DNA of 64,000 nt from Labia minor (GCA_963082975.1 OY720346.1:34809787-34873786), one strand, 5' to 3'. Positions 36,927 through 48,041 are shown, numbered from the stretch's first letter. Numbers and translations are program-made. The notes: generated by a model from the letters alone, not told the origin.

Positions 36927-37825
36927 TGTAAGGAACTAATCGAGCCAAACGTTGGGCTGCCACTTTGTAAGGAGGACCGTTTCAAGTTGGGGTCACTTTG
37001 TAGACGATCCTCTTACGTTGGGTGCCAATTTATAAGGGGATCTAAGTATGGGGCACTTGTAATGACCCACGATGACCGTGAATTGTTAATTATGTTAAGT
37101 TATTGATGGGCGCCAACTTTGGATATCCCAAAGTATAAAATAGTGTTGAAAAATTAAGGGAAAAGGGAAAACACAATAATAATGTTCACATTAATTTACT
37201 TTAATTAAATAGATAAAAATTAACAAATTAAATATACAAATTTTAAATAGAAAAATAAGAAAATGTAATTCACTAATATCACTGGAATTAGCGGAAATAA
37301 TTATCACAGGGGGTGATGATAAGGATTATACACAAATAATTATATCACGGGACGTGATAAGTATAGGTTATATCAGGATGATATCACTTGTTCGACTGTA
37401 TCACAGGGTGTGATAAAAATGATTATGTACAAAATAATTATATCACGGGACGTGATAAATACCAGGTCATATCGGGATGATATCACTAGTTAAACTGTAT
37501 CACAGGGTGTGATAATAAAAATGATTATATACAAAATAATTATATCACGGGACGTGATAAATACAGGTCATATCAGGATGATATCTCACTAGTTCCACTG
37601 TCCATTCTCAACTGTTAAAAAATATTAAAACTTGGAGGGATGGATCCTCCCCTTATGTCGAAATATATCTCTATATATATATTACATTTTAAGAATAATG
37701 CGACCAAATAACTTTGTTAAAAAAATAGGGGAATATAAAAAAAAAATAAACTAAAAAATAGATAAACAAAATAAAATGTATAATAAAAAAAAATAACTAA
37801 GAATATAAATACTTTGTCCGTTACA
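36927..37825 (-). repeat. 3' LTR of the Gypsy-like element
   Basis: 899 bp, identical on inspection to the 5' LTR at 40386-41284. It contains nine dyad sites (37301-37590) and, at its U5 end (36927-37120), five decaying primer-binding-site-like units. The polyadenylation and start signals were not pinned down. Confidence 0.93.
37301..37590. promoter_or_regulatory. Nine GATA-containing dyads in three tandem blocks
   Basis: Within the LTR, TATCACGGGACGTGATA, TATCACAGGGTGTGATA and ATATCAGGATGATAT alternate in this order in three blocks of about 95-100 bp. Each is an inverted repeat with a 3-base G-rich centre, and each half carries GATA/TATC, the core of GATA-factor sites. The same array lies in the 5' LTR at 40760-41049, where it would sit in the promoter region. 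Binding is inferred. Confidence 0.6.
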
Positions 37826-37838
37826 TCCTCCCCCTCTG
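37826..37838 (-). other. Polypurine tract
   Basis: In element orientation AGAGGGGGAGGA lies directly before the 3' LTR. It is the expected primer for plus-strand DNA synthesis. Confidence 0.85.
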
Positions 37839-37869
37839 ATTCCGAGGTCTTTTGATTGAGGGATCAGCC

Positions 37870-39765
37870 TTAGGAACGGACAATTTTTGGCCTTCCTCGC
37901 TTACTTAGAGGAACTACTGGAGTAGAACGCGTGTCGTGGCTTAGACGCAATGCTGATGTATGAGGGGGAACAAGTCCTTGAGTAAATAATTGTTTTTGAG
38001 TTTGTGGTGGCTCCATAACTCCTGGTGGGCCCCGATGGGCTCTCGGAGACCCCACCAGCTGTCTATATCGGACAGCAGGATCTTCTTTGCTGATATTGGT
38101 ACCGTCCATGGGATCGACGGCCCTTTGCAGTCCATTCAAGCAACCGCCTGTGTTTATATGATGTTCAGCGAAAGCAGTTGGCTCTCCCCCTGGTTGAAAG
38201 ACAGTTTCATGTTCTTTTAATAAATGGGCAAGTTTTATGTTCTGTTCCGCAGATAGCTGAATAGTGTTTTCAACAACAGTATTATTTTCTTCAGTGGTGC
38301 AGAGATTTTCTCGAATAAATTTGTATTTTCTCTTAGGATAATTATGAAAATACCAGCGATTGTTTCGCATATCTAATACTAAACCTGCTTTTCTGAGGAA
38401 GTCAAGACCTAATAGTGATCTATTTCCACTAACATTGGGTAGGAATATCATTTCTATATGTATTATTTTATTTTTGATTTTTACAGGAACTGTAGCTAAT
38501 AACACGGAATGTATACGCTTTTTCCCGTCAGCTAGAGTTAAGGAAAGTTTTTCTACTTTAAAATGTTCTCCTCGTTGTCTTAAATAGCTGAGAAGACGCT
38601 GACCGCCAATTGAGCGAGTGGCCCCGCTGTCAACGCAAATAGAACCAGAAGCTTCATAGATGGAGGCTTCTATTAGAGCGAGTTTAGTATCTCCATTTGT
38701 AGTGACGTCACACTGCAAGGCTTGTGCGTTGGTAATTTCCTGCTTCGGATTGCAAGTTAGACACCTAGGTTTGGTGACTCCTGGAGTTCCGCAGCCGTAG
38801 CAACGAATTATTGAAGAGTCAGTCTCTTCTTTTTGTTTTTCACGAGGTTGTGAGTTTCTAATGGGTTTCCGATCATAATATTTCGATTTAGGGGGTTCGA
38901 TAGATTTATTTGAAGTAATAGTTTTTGAAAATGGGGCCCTTAAGTTATCATAGGAGTCGAATTTTTCTGCGAGATCGAGGGGATCTACCAATGTTTCCCA
39001 AGAGTCGAGGAAGTGATCTTTGCATTCGGATGAACACTTTCTCTTCATTTGATCAGCTAGGATCAAATTTTTAAGTTGATCAAAATTTTCAATTTTTAGA
39101 TCGGATAGCCAGGATTCTAGATAACCGCGTAGATTGAAGTAAAAATCTTTCCAAGTGTTTTCCGATGTCTTCTTGGAGGTGGAGAAAAGTTTTCTTATTT
39201 TATCCGTAGTTAATTTAAATCGGTGAAGTAGGAGCTTCTTAATATGTTGATAGTCTTGGGCGACTTCATTTGGTTCTCTAATTATTAGAGTGGTAATATC
39301 TGTGGGTAAGACCGAAATAAGATAAGTGACCCATGCATCCTCAGATATGCCAAGAAAATTCATTTGTCTTTCGAAAAGACGCAGATACGTATTAATATCG
39401 TCATCGTTAATTTTAAATAGAGGTAAGAATTTCAATATATCTACTTTCGGTTGAAGTGGGGTTGGTGATTCTACCTGGTTCACTACGGTTTGAATTCGGA
39501 GTTTCTCTAGTTCAAATTGTCTTTCCTTCTCCTTTTCTCTTTCTTCTCTGTCCCTTTCTAATTTCTCCCTTTCTCTTTCTTCTTTTTCCTTCCTATCCTC
39601 TATGATGGTCATAAGTAATTCCCGTGTAAGGTCTTCATCATAATCAGGCAATGACGTGATGTCATTTTTTATATCGATCCTACGAGAATCTAAATTCATA
39701 ACTATTCCTAATTCCTGTGCTAAAAGGATAAGATCCTCCTTTTTCCCTTTGCCGAAAAATGACAT
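37870..39765 (-). CDS. Gag-protease polyprotein of the Gypsy-like element
   Basis: 631 codons, uninterrupted; ATG at 39765, about 620 bp after the 5' LTR. Residues 1-50 are acidic and mixed; 55-92 form a highly charged Glu/Lys/Arg coiled-coil-like segment; about 105-285 resemble the Gag capsid region. A zinc knuckle of C-X2-C-X9-C-X2-C form (Cys322, 325, 335, 338) replaces the usual CCHC. An aspartic protease follows, with VDSGAT (Asp379) and LLGLDFL (about 451) as the paired active-site and late motifs. At about 535-540 HHINTG marks the usual start of the reverse transcriptase region, but the next residue jumps to an unrelated Pro-rich tail ending KRGRPKIVRS. This is most simply read as an in-frame deletion of nearly all of pol. 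The protein could assemble particles and cleave itself but not copy or integrate. Confidence 0.92.
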   Translation of the reverse strand: MSFFGKGKKEDLILLAQELGIVMNLDSRRIDIKNDITSLPDYDEDLTRELLMTIIEDRKEKEEREREKLERDREEREKEKERQFELEKLRIQTVVNQVESPTPLQPKVDILKFLPLFKINDDDINTYLRLFERQMNFLGISEDAWVTYLISVLPTDITTLIIREPNEVAQDYQHIKKLLLHRFKLTTDKIRKLFSTSKKTSENTWKDFYFNLRGYLESWLSDLKIENFDQLKNLILADQMKRKCSSECKDHFLDSWETLVDPLDLAEKFDSYDNLRAPFSKTITSNKSIEPPKSKYYDRKPIRNSQPREKQKEETDSSIIRCYGCGTPGVTKPRCLTCNPKQEITNAQALQCDVTTNGDTKLALIEASIYEASGSICVDSGATRSIGGQRLLSYLRQRGEHFKVEKLSLTLADGKKRIHSVLLATVPVKIKNKIIHIEMIFLPNVSGNRSLLGLDFLRKAGLVLDMRNNRWYFHNYPKRKYKFIRENLCTTEENNTVVENTIQLSAEQNIKLAHLLKEHETVFQPGGEPTAFAEHHINTGGCLNGLQRAVDPMDGTNISKEDPAVRYRQLVGSPRAHRGPPGVMEPPQTQKQLFTQGLVPPHTSALRLSHDTRSTPVVPLSKRGRPKIVRS

Positions 39766-40357
39766 TTTTAATAGGATAATTAAATTTAATGTTAACCAAA
39801 GAGAAAAAAAATTAATTAATTAATCAAAATTAAAAGTTATTTAGTCGCGTACAATTGAATTATACAATGTTTAATTATAAAATACGATAATTGTAATATA
39901 ATTTAAAAATATATAAAAGTATTTAAATATTTGAAAATATAGTGATATTTTATCAATTTTATTAATTCATTAATTTAAATATAATGTAGTAGAATAAAAT
40001 TAAAGTTTAAAAAAAAAAATTTTTACAAATTAAACATATAAATTAATTGATTATAATTAATAATAATATTAATATATTCAAACTATTTTTATTGAATTAG
40101 AATTAAATAGATAAATATTCTATTTGTTAGATAAATGTGAAAATTAAAAATAAAAAAAATAATTAACAAGTGTTAAATATATTATTATAATAGACAAGGA
40201 GATATGATTTATTTAAATTTAAAGTATAAAAGTAAAAGTTTTAAATTTTTATTTTATTAATTAAATATTAAATTGTACTATAAGTCCGTTGAGATGAAAA
40301 CGTAATGATACTGCTCACCAAAGATGAATGTACTTTTCTCAGGAGCCGTGGTGTACT

Positions 40358-40385
40358 AATCGGGCTTCAAGTTGGGCTGCCACTT
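40358..40385 (-). other. Primer binding site region
   Basis: Immediately inside the 5' LTR, element orientation reads AAGTGGCAGCCCAACTTG. It resembles the TGGCGCCCAAC-type site complementary to tRNA-Lys used by many arthropod Gypsy elements, with one extra A. The same unit precedes it inside the LTR. Confidence 0.6.
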
Positions 40386-41284
40386 TGTAAGGAACTAATC
40401 GAGCCAAACGTTGGGCTGCCACTTTGTAAGGAGGACCGTTTCAAGTTGGGGTCACTTTGTAGACGATCCTCTTACGTTGGGTGCCAATTTATAAGGGGAT
40501 CTAAGTATGGGGCACTTGTAATGACCCACGATGACCGTGAATTGTTAATTATGTTAAGTTATTGATGGGCGCCAACTTTGGATATCCCAAAGTATAAAAT
40601 AGTGTTGAAAAATTAAGGGAAAAGGGAAAACACAATAATAATGTTCACATTAATTTACTTTAATTAAATAGATAAAAATTAACAAATTAAATATACAAAT
40701 TTTAAATAGAAAAATAAGAAAATGTAATTCACTAATATCACTGGAATTAGCGGAAATAATTATCACAGGGGGTGATGATAAGGATTATACACAAATAATT
40801 ATATCACGGGACGTGATAAGTATAGGTTATATCAGGATGATATCACTTGTTCGACTGTATCACAGGGTGTGATAAAAATGATTATGTACAAAATAATTAT
40901 ATCACGGGACGTGATAAATACCAGGTCATATCGGGATGATATCACTAGTTAAACTGTATCACAGGGTGTGATAATAAAAATGATTATATACAAAATAATT
41001 ATATCACGGGACGTGATAAATACAGGTCATATCAGGATGATATCTCACTAGTTCCACTGTCCATTCTCAACTGTTAAAAAATATTAAAACTTGGAGGGAT
41101 GGATCCTCCCCTTATGTCGAAATATATCTCTATATATATATTACATTTTAAGAATAATGCGACCAAATAACTTTGTTAAAAAAATAGGGGAATATAAAAA
41201 AAAAATAAACTAAAAAATAGATAAACAAAATAAAATGTATAATAAAAAAAAATAACTAAGAATATAAATACTTTGTCCGTTACA
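40386..41284 (-). repeat. 5' LTR of the Gypsy-like element
   Basis: 899 bp, same length and sequence as the 3' LTR. As the upstream LTR it should hold the promoter; the dyad array is at 40760-41049 and the primer-binding-like ladder at 40386-40580. Confidence 0.93.
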
Positions 41285-41810
41285 AATTTAATTTATTTTA
41301 TAATAAATAATGTTAACGATCTTAAAAAATAAATAAAAAAAAAAAAACAAAAATAAATTTCTAATTTAACCTTTCTAAATTGCAGCAATGAATCGATGTC
41401 TTTTGTCGGTACCTCGTTTTTCAATTCGACGTATATTTCATCAGAGGTGTTTCTGCTTGTGCTGCCTCTTGTTATTGGTTAACCTTTTCCAATGGGCTGG
41501 GCAACCTCTCTCCCCTCTCTACCTTCCTCAAAAACAGTTCCCTTCCTCCTCTCCCTACACCCTTCTCATTCCATATCAAACTCAATTCGATAATTAATGA
41601 ACGGCTTTGACACTTGTTGGGTCTGGTGCTGCTGTCAGAATTTTATCTAAGTAAAATCTCTCTTAGAAAAAAAAAAAGATAGACACAGACTCTTACATGA
41701 CAAGAATTAACTCTCAACCATTCATATTCAAAAATTAACTAATGAGAGTGCACATTACAATTTTAAATATTCTGAAGTTTATACTACTACTATGTTTCCA
41801 TTTGAAAAAA
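41285..41810. other. Short AT-rich flank and possible exon
   Basis: 41285-41385 is AT-rich with A runs; a possible exon starts at 41386. 41610-41810 shows nothing recognisable. Confidence 0.4.
41386..41597 (+). other. Possible exon beginning with ATG
   Basis: A pyrimidine-rich stretch ending TTTCTAAATTGCAG (to 41385) is a good splice acceptor, and two bases later an ATG opens 69 codons (MNRCLLSVPRFSIRRIF, then a Cys/Leu-rich hydrophobic stretch CFCLCCLLLLVNLF) to a TAA at 41597. Composition is clearly above background. No family was recognised. The hydrophobic stretch could be a signal or membrane segment, or simply chance in pyrimidine-rich DNA. Confidence 0.25.
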
Positions 41811-42385
41811 TCTGGAGTGTCTCCAATCGACTATCTCGCAAATTTAAATTGGATTAATTATAACATATATTTTATTTAAATTAAGTTATAAATTTTAAAA
41901 TTATTGAATAATATTATTAATATTAATCCAGCGTGTATTTGGCTCTTTGTTGATAGCACCACGTCACGTTTTGGCGCGTGATTTGCAGTCGTGCTAAAAA
42001 ATTAATTTCGGTACTTTAAGCGATTCAATCAAACTGAAATTCTAATATATAGCAATTTTATACAATTTTTAATCATGTGAAAAACTATCAAACATATTTT
42101 TTTATTTTTACGGTCACTTTAGAGGAATAAAGATGAAAACATGGTAGGTGAGGATTTCTCTAAAGTTGATAGAAAACTACGAATTTTGAATAATAACTGT
42201 GTACCAAATCTCATGATTCTAGCTCAAACTGCATAATCTTATCTACACACACACACATACAGAGAGAGAGAGACATTTTTCTCAGCCTTAGTGAAAATAA
42301 CTCACGAACCTTCAAAACGTATAAAAACATCAAAATCTCGACAAAGAAAATTATCTATCTCTCTCTCTGGCGAAATAGTAAAAAT
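41811..42385 (+). mobile_element. Helentron-like family A, copy 6
   Basis: 5' palindrome TGGAGTGTCTCCA and ACTATCTCGC are present; the 3' end is GGCGAAATAGTAAAAA with a CT microsatellite intruding near 42353-42368, so the terminal hairpin is degraded. The CTTCCGGTT core is deleted near 42147. A (CA)n run lies at 42245-42256. Confidence 0.82.
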
Positions 42386-43322
42386 AATATTGATATCGGA
42401 AAAATAATGAAAAAAATCAGAAAAATTTTAAGAACCCTCTCTAACTTAAAATTTTATACTCGTATATAAAAATTTGTTTTCGTTGTATTGAGATTTTAGA
42501 CTTATTTGAAAAGTTTAATGTAATTAAGTTAATTCTTTTTTGTTTTATCAAATTTTCATATATGCAAATAATAACTCCATGTAAAGATTCAAAATTTATA
42601 TCTCAGTCTATTTAATCTAAACTCCGATAATTTTTTTTACATATTTTCAAAATACCTATATGGAATAATATTTTTGGATTGCATATTATTATAATATTTT
42701 TATATATAATATATATAAAATTTAATTTTCATATTTTTTTTAATTTCCTTTTTTTTAATTAATTTTCTATGTAAATTACAATTTTTAATATTTAATATTT
42801 GAATAAAATTCATAAGATTTTATATTCATATATATTTTGGAAGAATATGATCCCTTAGAGATCGGCTTTGAAAGTAGTAGGGGGGTTAAGAATGAGTGAG
42901 AAGAGATAAGGTCTGTTTAGACAAGTTAATTGAAAATTTCAAGAAGAGCTTTTAAAAAGTTTCCTTGGTAAGAGATAGGCTGGAGAAGGAGGGGGTGGGA
43001 TCAATGTTTATTCTTTCTAACTTGTTTAATTACTCAAATAGGGATGGTGGAAAATGGTTGGTTGAAAAAAGGGTAAGTTAATTTTTGGAAAATTTATTCT
43101 TTCTATTACATTAAAAGAAGTAAAGAACACTAATATAAAATATTTTAATATTTGAAATATGTTTCAAGAAAAAAATGATTTTAAATTTTGGTTTTTCTTT
43201 ATCTGTGAAATTACAATTTAAATCAAATTGAAGGGTGACTTTAGGACATAGTTTAGTACACAGTTTTTCAATCTATTAAGTGATATCTTTTCATAGCATT
43301 GACTTTTTTTAATATAAAAAAT
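42386..43322. other. AT-rich DNA, no gene recognised
   Basis: Nothing recognised. A purine-rich stretch at 42840-43080 gives no product. Confidence 0.5.
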
Positions 43323-43456
43323 TCGGGAGTGTCCTCCCCTACTTTCCCGCATATAAATAGGTAATTAGGTTATTATTATTATGTTTTAACAACAATAAAA
43401 ATAAACAAACTAATTAATTTAAATTATAAAGTAAAATGGTTTAACACTATTATATA

Positions 43457-43984
43457 CAGGGTGCTTCAAAAAAATGTATACACACTTTGAACTTCCATAG
43501 AAAATTTATTTACCGTTCTACAAAGTTAAATTTCAGGAAAATAGAAAGCTGAAAGTCCAATGTAAATGAAACATAAATAACAAATGTTAATATTGTTCAA
43601 ATTGGTGACCTGAAGCATCAATACAATTCTGAGTACGAGTCACCACTGATTCTGTACATCGTATCAAAACGTCCAATGAGATTTCTCTACACACTGCTTG
43701 AATCTCATTCCAAAGAATGTCTAGGTTACGTGGTTTACGTTTGTACACCTCATCTTTTACTGTGCCCCACAAGAAGAAATCCAGTGGTGTAAGGTCTGGA
43801 GAGCGTGCTGGAAACTCGAAGAAATAATTACTGATTCTTGCCTCTCTTCAGAATGCGTAGCACGCTGCTAGCACTTACATCACTTTCACGTGCCCCTTGC
43901 CTTGAAGATTTGTTAGGAGAGCGTTGAAACAGTTCCAAAACTACAATAGTTTAAAGTGTGTATACATTTTTTTGAAGCACCCTG
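43457..43984 (-). mobile_element. Tc1/IS630-type element with complete ends
   Basis: 528 bp with long terminal inverted repeats (CAGGGTGCTTCAAAAAAATG and complement, extending through TATACACACTTT) and a TA duplication on each side (43455-43456, 43985-43986). It keeps only the end of the transposase gene, so it is an internally deleted, non-autonomous copy inserted in family B copy 1. Confidence 0.88.
43587..43800 (-). pseudogene. Tc1/IS630-type transposase C-terminal fragment
   Basis: Minus strand: an LDFFLWGTVKDEVY-type stretch (from about 43785 downwards), then RKPRNLDILWNEIQAVCREI and later RTQNCIDASGHQFEQY to a stop at 43587. The LWG.VKD.VY...P..LD pattern is characteristic of the C-terminal region of these transposases. 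The catalytic Asp residues upstream are missing. Confidence 0.75.
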
Positions 43985-44984
43985 TATATTTATAATTTAC
44001 ACCTAACGCTACTTGTATAGGTAAAATGTCACTTCCGGTAGTCAGATCATGATGAAATTTGGTATCTGAATTTTTTTCATATTTTTAAATCTATATACAA
44101 AATAGGAAGCAAATAGCTCGAAGCAAACTGGTACTTTACTTGAAAGGTAAACGCAACCAGTGTAGGTAAAGTACCACTTCCGGTTAACCGATTTTGACAA
44201 AATTTTGATAGAAATCTACAAACTGTGAATAATATCGGTGTACCAAATTTCGAAGTCCTAGCTTGATTAGTTTTTGAGTAAATTTGCTCATAGACATTAC
44301 AAACATACATACATACATACATACACACACAGACATAATTCGAAAAATGTTATTTTCCGACTCAGGGAGGTCTAAAACGTCAAGATCTATCGAAATCTCG
44401 AAGTCGAAATTTTTGACGATTCCAATACTTCCCTTAAGTATACGAAGTATGCAGGAAAGTAAAAATCATGAATAATAGTTTTAAGGGAAAAATCACTAAA
44501 ACATTTTTGAGAAAACGTAATTAAAATAAATATATTTGTATTAATTTATTAGGAAATCTTATCTTATTCTATCTTGAAGGATTCTGAAGGCGTTTAAGGT
44601 TTAATAAAATAGAAGTGAAAGTCAAATCCGACTTAATGTTAAAATAAATATATACACTATTATTATTTTATAACAGATGGATAATAGAAAATCAAAAACA
44701 ATAAATAAAGAAATTAGTTTAACATTAAAAAAAAGTAGGAATAGATAATAAAATACCTCAATATAAAAATGTTAATTAAAGAATTGAATCATATATATAT
44801 ATAATATAATAGAATAATATAATATTGAAAATTGAATTTATTTCTTATCTTGATAATATATATTAATAAAATGCAAATGTTATGGGAGAAAAATAACATG
44901 TTTTTATATATGTATGTAGGCTAGAATTGATGTAAAATATAGAGAAAAAAATAGGAATTAGAATAGAAAGAGACCACTCTCTAT

Positions 44985-45256
44985 CAGGGCCGTCCTAAGA
45001 TATTCGGCGCCCGTGGGCTTCTAAAATTTTGCGCCCCTTTTTATAAGAAATTACACAGAATGGTTAGAAAAACAGATATGTATTTTGAATATCCATGATT
45101 AAAATCTTTAAAGTGATGTCACTCCGGGTTGGAGGCGACTATAAAACTACTACTTACCAATAAGAAAAAATATATAAACGAATAAAAAATGTCGCCCCCA
45201 GAAGGCTTGCGCCCTAGGGCTATAGCAAAATTAGCCCTGTGGTTAGGGTGGCCTTA
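44985..45256. mobile_element. hAT-type MITE with perfect 8-bp duplication
   Basis: Left end CAGGGCCGTCCTAAG, right end CTTAGG-type complement (TTAGGGTGGCCTTA). Flanked by CTCTCTAT on both sides (44977-44984 and 45257-45264). 272 bp; no coding capacity. GC-rich inner blocks (GGCGCCCGTGGGC, GCGCCCTAGGGC) are typical of this widespread MITE type. Confidence 0.88.
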
Positions 45257-45264
45257 CTCTCTAT

Positions 45265-48041
45265 TCTAATAAGAAAAAAAAAATTATAATTTAATTTGAT
45301 TCAATTTAATATTATTAATAGTATGATAATAAATAGGAATTTATTTTTTTAAATATGTAAGTGTTTATAGTTTATAGATTTAATAAATAAATATGCATTT
45401 TTGCTGAATAATAATTTTTTTAAGTAGTTCATAACACTTTATATTTTATATCTATTATAAGCATACAAGTATATATATTTAATATAAATATCCAGTCTTC
45501 TCAAAATAATTAAAGTTTATTTTACAAGGAAACGAAAGGCAGATCACTTAGCCTAGAAGATTAGTGAGTAATATTTATTTAGGGTAGTTTTATGTAAACG
45601 AAAAATGGCATGACAATAAAGGAATTGTATGGAGGTGTTAGGAAAGGGAAATTTGAAAAAAAGTAGTTCCAACTGTCAAACATTTCAATAATGCCAGATA
45701 GATTAGTAATAATCAATTATTTATTAATGTTCAATCCCTCAGAATTAGGCATCACTAAGCCACTGTTTAAACATAAAAACAGTTTACCAATTATATTTAA
45801 TTTTTAATTAAATGGGGTTTATCTTTCAACTAATTTGGTTTTGGGGAAGGAGAGAGAGACGTGATTTACAATTTTTACATATTTTTATATTCCATCCTCT
45901 CAAAAATACAATTTATCATAATAAAAAAGCAACCGTCTATTTTTTTATTATTATTTAAATTATTACTCAATTTATTATATATATTATTAAATAATAGTAA
46001 TTAAGTATAGAATCATTGAATTATTTTATTTTAAATATGAAAAAAGGAATGTTTTAGACTTGATTAAAAATGAATTTCACCTGAGGGAGAAAAAGATAAT
46101 AAATGAATTTCTCTCTCTTTCTCTCTATACTTATAGTATAATATATTGTATATAATTTATTAATTATATATATATGTGTGTTTAAATAAAATCACTACTA
46201 ATAACTATGTGTATAGCTGGCTATTTAAAACTAACATTTAAAAGATTTATCGCTTACATTCAATTCTTACTTACTTTTTTATATTTATATTTATTACCAT
46301 CATTTAAGTATTAATTACATTTTAAAGATAGAAACAATTTTAACTTAAAAAACTAATTTCAATTTTATCAAAAGGACCATTTATAACATTAATTATTTGT
46401 TTAAATAATAAGAACAACATTATATATATATATATATATGTTCATGTATATATAAACAAATTAACATTCACTAACATTCACATTTTTTTTAATCATTTGA
46501 TGATAATCCGCTTTTAAATTTCCATTTAAATATTTTTTTTTTACCTTAAATCTTTTCAACACGTTTAGGAAGATATTTTTTTCTTTTTCAATGTTTTTAA
46601 CATGCATTTAAAACAAGATTTCTAAGTTAATTAAGTGTATACAAAATCTTTGGTATGTTATTTTTAAAATAGCAAAAACTTTTAAGACTACTGATAATAA
46701 ATATTCACTATACCATATATTTATATTATATTTGTAGAATAATATATTATTTATATTTATATGTAGAATAATATATTATTGTATTTATATATAATAATTT
46801 CTATGATTTATTTATTTTTATCCTGAACTGAATTAATGTGATTTTAAAATACATTGTGTGATTTCTAAAAAAAATAAAATAATAATTATTATATTTATTA
46901 AAAATATTCTAAAAATTCTCATTTTAATTAATTTAATATTATATTTTGTTTATCTAATGTTTTAATTGAAATTCTTTAATTATTATTTTATATGAATATC
47001 AATTCAAGAAATAATTTTTTTTTTAAAAATATCATATTATGTTTAGTGAAGGAAAAAAAGTAAACGATAGAGTGGCGGTGTTGTCGGGCAACAGATGGAT
47101 TCCCCTGCGTTTTCCGACACGTTTCAACGTTTTGATTAGGATATTAACAGTTAATTATTATTTATTTAAGAAAAAAAAAATAATTAAAATTCCTTTCTTA
47201 TAAAGATCTGTACATATCGATGCTTCTTCTTAAAAACAATTAGAATTTCATAAAAATCCTGGGATAATTTTAAGATCACGAAGAAATATAATATACAATT
47301 TTTGCTAGTATAATCAAATATAGTGGATAAATAAATTTTTAATACAGATATATACATATATGTAAATTGATCTATACGAATAAACAGAGCGATTTAGATA
47401 AATCTCCATATAGTTTAATTTTTAGTTTGATCTAAAATGTTTAGGTATATTGATTTATTAAATATTACTTATATATAATATTAATATTCTAAATCTATAA
47501 TTATAATAATAATTCCATAAATCTATCTTTAACATTTTTTTTCGACTTTTATGATATTTAAATTATATAATTATTAATATTTTGACAGAGTCATATTATA
47601 TCCACGATTTATTTATTTAATTATAATAATACTTATTTTTCAATTTATTTTTTTTTATTTTATTATTTCCATATTACTTTGGTCTTTTTTTTATCAATAT
47701 CTTTCGAACCCACATTTTCTAGTCACTATATATTTCGACCATCTAATTCTATACTCTTCTAAATTAATGTTTTTTTTTATTTCATCACCAATCTTTCTCT
47801 CTCTTCTGTCATTCAAGTCAAGAAAGGAAAAGATAAAATTTCAAGGTGTGGGATGAATACGGTAAAATAAAAAAAAAAAAGATCAAATAAAATTATCTTA
47901 CTATTCCCCTATTTACATCAATAAATTTATTTTCTCTCCATCTCTCTTTATTTTAATGCTTTTCTTTTTCTCTCACCTATACTACATACTTGGTCTATTA
48001 TCTATTCAACCAATTCGTGTTTATTATTTTATTTTCAAAAG
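45265..48041. other. AT-rich DNA, mostly featureless
   Basis: Low-complexity A/T. A GC-richer patch at 47065-47135 was not identified. (TA)n near 46420-46438. Confidence 0.5.

Larger units (their letters stand above)
36927..41284 (-). mobile_element. Non-autonomous Ty3/Gypsy-like LTR retrotransposon
   Basis: 4358 bp. Both LTRs are 899 bp, start TGTAAC and end TTACA in element orientation, and appear identical base for base. They are flanked by a 4-bp duplication, AATT (36923-36926 and 41285-41288). Between them lie a primer-binding-site region, one Gag-protease ORF and a polypurine tract. Reverse transcriptase, RNase H and integrase are absent. Identical LTRs indicate a very recent insertion, so the enzymes must have come from another element. 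The site was AT-rich DNA about 100 bp upstream of a possible exon at 41388. Confidence 0.93.
43323..44465 (+). mobile_element. Helentron-like family B, copy 1
   Basis: 5' end: palindrome GGGAGTGTCCTCCC then ACTTTCCCGC. 3' end: TATACGAAGTAT hairpin, then GCAGGAAAGTAAAAA, whose complement matches the 5' subterminal repeat. The core CTTCCGGTT, TACCAAATTTC, (CATA)n, AGACATAATTCG is at 44027-44345. A Tc1-like relic sits inside at 43457-43984, so the element itself is about 610 bp. Confidence 0.85.

Noticed and set aside
37941-38587. Extra frames on both strands inside the Gag-protease ORF
   Set aside because: They overlap the 631-codon ORF, which has recognisable domains; these have none.
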